Positions 55,824-64,000 of a DNA stretch of 64,000 nt are shown in pieces. The DNA comes from Sthenelais limicola. Taxonomy: Eukaryota > Annelida > Polychaeta > Phyllodocida > Sigalionidae. The stretch covers positions 63,578,773 through 63,642,772 of the forward strand of contig OW804095.1 of NCBI GenBank assembly GCA_942159475.1, written 5' to 3'. The notes under the pieces are model-generated. The model did not search any database. It was not told the DNA's origin and saw nothing but the letters and a program-made list of their open reading frames with translations. The translations under genes were made by a program, and so were the position numbers. Position 1 is the stretch's first letter; every line of letters starts with the position of its first letter.

Positions 55824-57022
55824 CTGATATCACAGATGAAAATAAATGCTTCTTAAATCAGAAGATACCCACCACTGTGAGTAATTGGTTTCAATACTCA
55901 TAAGAAATTATGGAGAGAAAAATATTCCTCCAAACATTAATGATAGATAGGTGGTGTGCGTCGGGTAGTAATCGAATGAGATTTGGCAGGAATCCAGTCC
56001 GATCGATGAATATTCATTTACTATAGTACCGAGTTCCATTCACTCTTTTATCATATGTCCTTACAACAGGAATATTGAAATAAAACCCCTTCTTTGTGGA
56101 TCTGAATCGCCACAAAGTATCTAAAAGTTAAAAGAAAACCAGATTCGATTTTTTTTTATTGCACGGGTACGTTAAATTATTTTTATTGCACCCCCGGGCC
56201 TTTATGTCTCAACCAATCCAAATTTGAAATTGGCACAACAAATTATTATATATTACGATGTTTATTATGTATACATGTGTGTGTGGCCTCGAAACGGGTC
56301 AACCCATACAGTCGATGAGCAACACCAGTAGCTAAAACAAATCCAACACATGAGATGTGTATAGTACAGACATGTTGATCACATGGTTGTCCTGGGTGGT
56401 TGTACATAAAATCGAAATTAAAATGCTCACCGTGGAAGCCAAACACAAACGTGTTCCCCTCAGATGCTGCACGTCAATTTGCATATATATATATATGTAT
56501 GCTTGTATAGAAGATCTAGACCTACACTTTATGAATAGCCTCATAAGTTTACTATAGTCCTGACAGGTTAGTACATGTCTATTCTTGTCCTTGGGTGATT
56601 TCATAGGCTTATAAACTATAGACTCCAAAAGAGAAAAGGATTGATTCAGAATGATGAGGCAGGATTACAGGCCAGCTACTATGAATGCAATGTACTGTCA
56701 ACTGAACACATCGTGGCATCCACGAGGTGCCCCCATTACCATGTCAAATTGCATCTAGGTCAGAGACCTTGTAAAGTTACAGAAACTAGTAGGGTGTTGA
56801 GTATAGACCTGTACCACGAAGGACTTTCTAGCAACGACTGAATAAATTCATACATTATATATATGCTTATATGTGTCAGGTAAGAGGTTTAACGCATTCA
56901 ATCTACTTATCTTTCCAGGACATAATTCCAGGAAGGCAGTGCCGCCTTTTATAAGGAAGAGTCCACCACTGGAAGAGTCCAACTAGACATATATATAGTA
57001 GGGTCAGTTAAGGGCAAAACAT
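55824..57022. other. Upstream flank of the kinase-like gene, no gene seen
   Basis: AT-rich. No promoter motif stands out. Confidence 0.45.
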
Positions 57023-58441
57023 GCGAATTTCGTGACAGAATCACCAAATTTTGTACAGAAATTTTTGGATTTTCTATCATTTTGGAAGGGTCCACATTTT
57101 GAAATATGAAATCGGTTGATCGGTCCTGGGTATGACCGTTAAGTGCCTTTCTGTCTCTTTTTCTCTGTCTCTCTCTCTCTCCCTTCTTCTCTATCTCTAT
57201 TTCTGGGTACGATCATAAACTGCCTCCCTCTCAGCTCTCCCGCTTAACACTTCAATGTATTGATAAGGGCGTAAAGCAACCAATCTCACTCACTCACCTG
57301 ACATGGCAACCGATTTAAAGGTGGATAATGGCATGGCGGGGGGGGGGGGGCATATCATTTGAACTAATGAACATAAACCGATGAAAAGATATTCATAAGA
57401 AAGCAAAAATCTGAAAATATTACCTTTAATACAGTTTATATATTGCTGTTGTTATGGCAACCATTTTTAAAGTGAAAATTGACTTTTTAAGTGAAAACGG
57501 CCTAATATATAATGGCTATAAAATGTGTTCTATTGAATGTTGAATGAGGTAAGCAGGACCTCATATGAAAGGTCTTTTGATGCCGAATCATATTATATAT
57601 ATATAGTTTTGCATGTTTCAGTTGCCATAGAAACCACATTATAATCAGATTTGCACTAAATGTTGGAGTTTGGCCATTAAATCTGTATTAGAATAAACCT
57701 CAAAATCAGTAACGTTTTCTGCTTTTGGAGACCAAACCAATGAAATATGTTCATTTTCATGATAGGCTAACTCTGCATAGAATTTTGTCATTTTCACACA
57801 TTACATTGTTGTTGGATGCGGAACTCAGTACTATGGAAGCTTCAGTGGAAAAAAAGTTCTGGTAGTCGTAAGTCCATCTATTCATGGCATTTACAAAGTA
57901 AAGAAATGTGAAATGTGAATGTGAAAGCATCAAATTTGGTATAGAGGTAGATTTTAAAAATTTTCTATCATATTGGAAGGGTCCACCTGAAATAGGAAAT
58001 CGGTTGACCATGGCAACTGATTTAAAGGTGAACAATGGCATTTTAGTGGGGGAAGTGCCATATAATTTGAACTAATAAACATAATCCATAAGCAGATATA
58101 TATATTTGTGAGAAAGCTCTTCTGACAGAGAATCTAACAATATCCGTTTTTCAACATTTTACTTATTGTCATTGCCATGGCAACCATTTTTATGGTGAAA
58201 ATAGGCTTTTTCAGGGAAAATGGCCAAGTAATGGCCATATAATTTGTACTAGTGAACATACATCTACATGGATACAATGGATGTACTAATCACCGTGTCC
58301 AGCAGAGTCTGGAAACCTCCCACTCCCAAGGAGAATTGGACTCGCTGACAGGGCATTAGCCAAATAAAGTAAAATAAACAAACAAACAGCATATGTAACC
58401 AGGGCCTCATATGAAAGGTCTTTTGATGCACAATTATATGA
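57023..58441. repeat. Diverged duplication with two different insertions
   Basis: Copy A is 57023-57126 plus 57303-57600 and copy B is 57930-58262 plus 58397-58441. Both contain TTGGAAGGGTCCAC, ATGGCAAC(C/T)GATTTAAAGGT and CCTCATATGAAAGGTCTTTT. Copy A is split by CT-rich sequence and copy B by a 130-base piece ending AAATAAAGTAAAATAAAC. Confidence 0.75.
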
Positions 58442-59700
58442 CAGAATTATGTCTTTTGTGATTTCATGTATTTTAGTTTATTTTATATTATATTGAGATA
58501 CTCCGCCAAAAATGCATCATTTGGGTTTGACAAATAACAGAGCCGTATACTAATCTGAGGCTAAAGGGGCTGAAATACAAATCTGAGATTATTTTGAAGG
58601 CTATTCTAGGGGAGGAAATCGCCTAAGAGGAATTAAGGTATCATACGAAGTTTCTTATATTTCTTTTTAGTCATGTGGCCAACAAAAATAATTCGTGCCA
58701 GCACCAGACATCCAAAACAAAGGTTGTCATATCTAAACCACTGTTTTAAAAAAGAACCCCAGTTATTTCGTGAAAATAAACCTAAAAGAAATGACTTCGG
58801 TTAATAAATTTGTTGATGAAATGATTGATGGTTGATTTAATTGGAAGCCCCTGTCGCCGTAACGGGGGTCTAAATTCGTTTTGGAATGTATAGGTCTAGG
58901 AGAACTTGAAATCAAACCAAAATTAGTTTTTATCATTGACATCCATTGTATCCATGTAAAAATCTTCCACAAATTCTTGCCAGCTCTACAGTTTTAGTTA
59001 ACAATGCATTAGGAATAGAGATGATAAATAATTTAATATTAAAATGAATCACTTTCTGTAAATTTGTTAAAATATGTAAGACACACCAGGAAGTAATGCA
59101 TTATTACACAAAACAAAGGTTCTGTATTACTGGGGATAGTGGCCACAAGCATAAACGTATGTCGCCATGACGGGGGTGTAGAGGGTGCCAATGTCGCCGT
59201 AACGGGGGTCAGGTGGTAGAGGTGGGGGTGGGGTGGAAACTATTTGTTTTCACTTCTTCCCACTTCTGTTCTAAAACATTACTTGAAACACTACTTGAAA
59301 TATGAAGTTACCAATATCAAGAATCATTTTATTTGAAAATGCAATGATAAATAGAAGCATGATATATCACATTGAAACAATTCAGGTCCCCCTATAATAT
59401 GTCTTTGATATCAGAATTCAGGTTAAAGTATCTACCACAATAATACTTATCATTAATGTTCGTAATGACGTCAGCAGAAATATGCCTAGTGTATGTGGGG
59501 AAAAGATTAAATCAATAGAAACATTAAAAACATGTTCAGCCCTGGATGCCCAAATGACAACCATTTGGTGGTATTGCTCATTATATGTATAAGCAATGGT
59601 TTAATAAGGTTAATAAGGAATTCGGGAGAACAATATTTTCCCCGCCTAATAATGCAATGGATACTTCCACCAATATCTAGTGTTCATGTTCTATTACTTC
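58442..59700. other. No gene; three copies of a GTCGCCGTAACGGGGGTC word
   Basis: The word occurs at 58853-58870 and 59193-59210, with a variant at 59161-59178. The rest is AT-rich. Confidence 0.6.
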
Positions 59701-59779
59701 ATTACGTAATATTACATAATTTTCGACCAGTTTAGACCTTATGCCATAACCCCTGAATTCCAAAACCTTTCGAAATCGC

Positions 59780-59970
59780 TAGATATTCTTTAGTCCCATA
59801 CATTAGCATAGCCAGAAGGCGTCGCGCAGCCATTAAAGCTGAAAGATGGCCCGAGGTTTTAGACGCTCCGACTGCACTAACCTCGGCAGCCATCATACTT
59901 TCTTGACGCGCGAATGTAGGTCATCCAAATCTTATCTCCTCGCGCCCGCGCGACGCTGGGTGACCAGAGC
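59780..59970. other. CpG-rich patch with weak dyad
   Basis: AGAAGGCGTCGCGC near 59815 is partly mirrored by GCGCGACGC...GCCTTCT near 59950-59972. GC-rich relative to surroundings; function unknown. Confidence 0.4.
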
Positions 59971-60153
59971 CTTCTGTTTTGACTACCCTAATTAATTTCT
60001 TCTCCATTTTTAATACGCCAGCATCATCTGCACCTTAAAAACGTCCTTTGTGCAGATTTTATCTTTTAATTGTTACGTAATATGACGTAACTTTACATAA
60101 CTTTATAACTCTTACAAGTATCTTCAACCATTTTTAACCTTCAGGGTTTTCAA

Positions 60154-60366
60154 TTACTGTAAACGTTTTTATTTTCGCGCAGATACATTTCGGGCACTTG
60201 TACTTTGACACCTTTTCACACAGATTTAAATCCGCACCAAGGTAGTCTCGCACCTTGTTTATGCAATAATCATACCTTTCGTGCAGGATTTATTTTCACG
60301 CACAAAGGTGGGTGTGCTAAAAGAGCGAAAATAGATACTGCGCGAACATTAATACGTTTACAGTAA
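60154..60366. mobile_element. 213-bp MITE with TTACTGTAAACG ends
   Basis: Left end TTACTGTAAACG (60154-60165) is the exact complement of the right end CGTTTACAGTAA (60355-60366). The arms go on with TTTTCGCGCAGATAC-like sequence mirrored near 60330-60345. No coding capacity. Confidence 0.75.
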
Positions 60367-60899
60367 CTCATACTTTAATTTCATTTCATTAGAGAACCCT
60401 TGTGTAATCTTACACTGGTTTTTATTTAACTGCAATTTCAATTTTCGCAATCTTTAATTACGTAACCTTACGTAAAGTTGCATGACACTGTTGCCAGTGC
60501 ATTTTTCATAATTCTAAATTACGTATTAGTATGTAACATTACTACACTACACTATAATATAAAGGACTGTCTTTACCTTTGTAAATTAGTTACCACACCT
60601 GAGAACACCTAGGTTACACCATCACATATACATGTACTAAAAACTAAACATCATTCTCCACCAAACTCTGATTCGTCGTTTGCCTTTGTGTTACACCACT
60701 TGTAACACTATCATCTTCCCAATACACACACACCCTTTTCCATAGGGCAGGCCGGACCGTATTCTAACGAATGCTCTGCCACCCATAACCCGGCCAGGGT
60801 CCATTAGAGTTTCCTAATTATAATTGGAATGTTCTGGCTCCTCTTGGGAATGCGATTTGGGGCGACCTGGAACCTACTCTATAGTAGTTGTTACGTAAT

Positions 60900-63682
60900 C
60901 GTGCATCAGCACACCGCCTATCATAGTCCTAACATGTACATGCATTCATTCAAAGGGCATTTATATATTTATAACCAGATGTGCCCTTTTATTTATTTCT
61001 CTGGATTGGATTTGTTCAACATGGCGACAAGTGTCTCAACATTGTTTAAAGCATCATTGGGACCATAGCAACATATCGCGTTCTGTTGGGACCTAGGCAT
61101 TAAATAGATCTATTAATAGAATCCTTAAAATAACTTGATCAAAATCAATTCTACCACTTATACGACCGATGAATAAAATCTAATATGCTCGCCCATGCAT
61201 TTCTTCCAATTCCATAGTGTGTACCAAAGTCCAGCTGGTCAGCAAATTCGGTCAATACATTGCTATTTATTTCATCGAGGCTAACCAAGCAAAGTGTGTT
61301 GGAAGGTTCGTATGTGTAGTATTATTATGCACATAATATTTATCCATGCTTGTCTGAAAATGAAGAAGTAACTTACTTGCCAAATCTACACAACATTTAC
61401 TTCCCCGATGCAAACTAAATGAATCCAAGTTTCGAATGGCATTTAACTTCGACAAAAAAATATTTGAAACCACATCCACCTCCCCATTATTGGACCATAT
61501 CGATTCATTTCCAAAGTCTGTGTTTCGTGTTAATGATTTCTTTCATTCAAAGTGTTACATCTACATACACAATACATTTATTATGAACCAGTGTATGCTT
61601 TGGCGGACACTTCAAGGCGGCACAGGAGAAGAATGCCGCGCGAGTGACCGTATGGTTGTTCGACGGTAATGAAAACTCATACACTAGTAGAACTATTAGG
61701 GAGTATTAGTGCTTAAGTAAATGCGAATTATATTTACAACGGAAATACAAAATACATAGATAATGAAATGACAAAAATAGTTATGCTACGCATTCTACGA
61801 GTCACTCAATCCACATCAGATGATGTAACCTTTCCCAAACTTTATAATTAATTGTTGATACATTCTGTAAGTAAGCTTTATTTCAGTTAACATATTATTA
61901 CCTAACATAGTAGTGGTTCCAAATCTAACCCCACAACAAGGAATAGTTTGTTTTAAATATGTGGCTTTTATCCCACGAATTGGCATTTTGTCCAATATTG
62001 TGTATTGAGCAATTTAATGAACCCCTTCAGATTGAGTCATGTTATAGTATCTCTAAAACATGACTTAGGTTTATTCGCTGTTCACTATAGGTTGTGTAAA
62101 CAATCGGTTGAAAGACAAATACTTTAGACTTCCCAACGGCACAGGCCCCCAATAAGCTAACACCAATTTCATTTAGGGGAATCTTTGGAAGTTCTCCATT
62201 CAATTATTTGTTGTCCAACTTAGTCTATTGCACTCAAGAGTCAATGTAGAACACAAATCTTTTACAAGGTCCTTATCCTGTCATTATTTATTTGCCTGAA
62301 AGGGCGGGAAGAGAATAAAGGTTCGTCTATTAGTAAACATTTAACATAGTGATCTCTTAATCCACATAAAGTATTCTTTACCGTGTTCAGTGTTTATTTG
62401 AAGGATCTGGTTTTATTTAACCACAAATTAGTTTCTTATTTGTCAGTAGAGGTTATCAGCGAGTCCTAAGAGTGTGCTGGCTTTGCAGTGAAAACAGCGC
62501 ACGATTAAGCCAGCCTTACAGAAAAGCGACAGGATAAATCACGGCCACAAACGTCAACTGTGGTCATACGAAATTAGATAGGGTACCGGTGATATAGGGC
62601 CTGCAATGAACAAGACAAACGTAGCATTTTTGACAGGAGTTTTTTTAAGTTGCAGGAGTACTGTAAGAAGACACTATATTTTAGCATCATAATAATATCA
62701 TAAAACAGGTAAGGAAATTCATTTGATAGCATTTCACTTGTTGTATTGTAGCCTATATTATGCATACGGTTGCATACCTCAAAATAGGCTAGGCCTATAA
62801 GATATCAGATTTCTGCGCTTAATAGTATATCGCTTTAGTAAGCCTATAGCATATTCTTATATGTGTCTATATATACCTTTCAGCCTTTTCAAAAATCGTT
62901 TGATACCCCTCTATGAATACAAAATTGGCAAACGTTCTTCGTCTGTTATTATTTGGACAATATTCTATAAGTTACTGGACTTGTAAAGTGACTCAAGAAT
63001 CATAGAACGCCACGTAAGCCTATTTATAGTAAATTAGGCGAACTTCGAAATTGATTAGATTTAACATAACAATGTTACCAATGATGTTTGTCCATCGGTC
63101 AGACCTTTGCATTCTCACACATAGGCCTATTATCAATACCCATTTATGCTTTAGCCTAATTTGATAGGCCTACCAAATTTTATTAGGCTATTTTGATTAG
63201 ACCTATTTATTGTAGTATTTCTGTCGTTATGTTATTATCATAAAAATTTGTATATCAAATCAGGTGTTCTGAGAATGACCGCATTCAATTCTTTACTCTG
63301 AATAAAGTATTCAAACTATAGCCTGTATGTATAAAGTCGACCTTCTGAAAGTGGACGTCGGCTTTAGTGAATTTCATTTAGTGAAGAGTATTTGCCATTG
63401 TTAATTAGGCCTAACGTAGGCTTATATGAAAATACATGAAAAATTGTAGCAAAATCCACTCGTTAGATCTATAATAGGCTAGCGTAGGCCTAGCCTATTG
63501 ATTGTTTATAAAACTATGAAATCATCTAGTTTTTGATTGATTTAACAGAACGTCCTGGCCTGGAGAGCAAGAGCACCAGTGAAACGGTGACATAGGCCTA
63601 TTATTCATGGGCCTATTCATGGACGCCTAGGATAAACCTAATCTAGGCCTACCGTTTGAAAACTTAACATTCAGAGGTAAAA
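60900..63682. other. Intergenic; TAGGCCTA cluster at its end
   Basis: No firm gene. From about 62,745 to 63,655 there are a dozen or more TAGGCCTA or AGGCTA/TAGCCT words, far more than elsewhere. This stretch is the immediate upstream flank of the gene that starts at 63683. Confidence 0.6.
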
Positions 63683-64000
63683 ATGGCCGCCAATACTCCA
63701 ACTGTCATTGAACCGCCTCGAATCCTTTTGTTTCATGACAAAACTTTGAAAAACCTTAAAGAAATGACCTCGGAAACAGACACGGAAATACTCACCTTCA
63801 AAGTGTCCGGGGGAATCAGCGACGTCACACACAAAATGATCAACGTCATAACGGAAAATACGTACAGACCGAATGACATCATATGCGTTCACGTTGGATG
63901 GAGTAATGTGACGTCAGAACCGACGCCATGCACGTTAAAGCGCATTCGTAGTCTGGAGGAAGTACTCACGTCGCTGGATACACAAATGGTGGTTCTTTCA
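63683..64000 (+). CDS. SGNH-hydrolase-like protein, 5' part (runs off window)
   Basis: ATG at 63683 sits in a good start context (A at -3) and the frame is open for 106 codons to the end of the window without a stop. It begins MAANTPTVIEPPRILLFHDK. The alternation ILLFHDK, LTFKVSGGISDVTHKM, IICVHVGWSNVT and MVVLS resembles an SGNH/GDSL fold: nucleophile strand, turn, GxND loop, next strand. The catalytic GDS is HDK and the GxND is GWSN, so if it is of this family the active site is altered. Such domains also occur in some retroelement proteins. Base composition is more GC- and CpG-rich than the upstream DNA, as expected for a coding exon. Confidence 0.55.
   Translation, partial: MAANTPTVIEPPRILLFHDKTLKNLKEMTSETDTEILTFKVSGGISDVTHKMINVITENTYRPNDIICVHVGWSNVTSEPTPCTLKRIRSLEEVLTSLDTQMVVLS

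Larger units (their letters stand above)
59701..60540. repeat. 10-bp periodic TTACGTAA-type arrays
   Basis: ATTACGTAAT-ATTACATAAT (59701-59720); GTTACGTAAT-ATGACGTAAC-TTTACATAAC (60072-60101); ATTACGTAAC-CTTACGTAAA-GTTGCATGAC (60457-60486); ATTACGTATT-AGTATGTAAC (60518-60537). A lone GTTACGTAAT lies at 60890-60899. Each fits or nearly fits the PAR/NFIL3-type bZIP consensus RTTAYGTAAY. Confidence 0.75.

Noticed and set aside
61267..61520. - strand frame with a donor-like GTAAGT, considered as an upstream exon of the kinase-like gene
   Set aside because: Its sequence does not align with the N-terminus of that family, and the gene has a plausible start at 55774.
63671..63892. 73-codon - strand frame
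   Set aside because: Complement of the better + strand frame that starts at 63683 and continues to the window end.

Overview
The window is animal nuclear DNA: clearly AT-rich, with spliced genes (GT..AG introns), much repeat and transposon sequence, and many microsatellites. A Gs-type G-protein alpha subunit, a receptor tyrosine kinase tail, DIRS and Ty3/Gypsy retroelements, tRNA-derived repeats and very frequent TAGGCCTA words suggest a marine invertebrate, most likely an echinoderm or other invertebrate deuterostome. That placement is an inference; nothing in the window proves the phylum.

Layout, left to right. 1-744 (+): last coding exon of a receptor tyrosine kinase, with the end of the kinase domain and a long tyrosine-rich tail. 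0.9-17.5 kb: no firm gene, but an identical 547-bp tandem duplication, three or more inverted-repeat DNA elements, one TTAA-flanked element, a dead LINE reverse transcriptase, tRNA-derived pseudogenes and large simple repeats. 17.5-21.0 kb (-): a DIRS-order retroelement (Gag, RT/RNase H, truncated tyrosine recombinase). 21-31.7 kb: mostly anonymous, with two orphan (+) exon candidates and a second TTAA-flanked element.

31.8-43.6 kb (-): a complete ten-exon gene for a divergent Gs-class G-alpha protein (432 aa). Its introns hold two head-to-tail TTAA-flanked elements, a smaller relative, a tandem duplication and a foldback. 45.9-55.8 kb (-): an eight-exon gene for a methylthioribose-kinase-like phosphotransferase (386 aa). 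Intron 4 of that gene is almost filled by a decayed Ty3/Gypsy element whose 5' LTR was itself split by a DIRS-type gag insertion.

55.8-63.7 kb: anonymous sequence with a partly duplicated block, a small MITE, four arrays of 10-bp TTACGTAA-type repeats, and a dense TAGGCCTA cluster. 63,683-64,000 (+): the start of an open, unfinished gene encoding an SGNH-hydrolase-like protein. The two complete genes are convergent with nothing firm around them, and no operon-like or shared-pathway logic is visible. The G-alpha and RTK proteins are signalling proteins; the kinase-like enzyme is metabolic. The bulk of the window's structure comes from transposons, mainly non-autonomous DNA elements.
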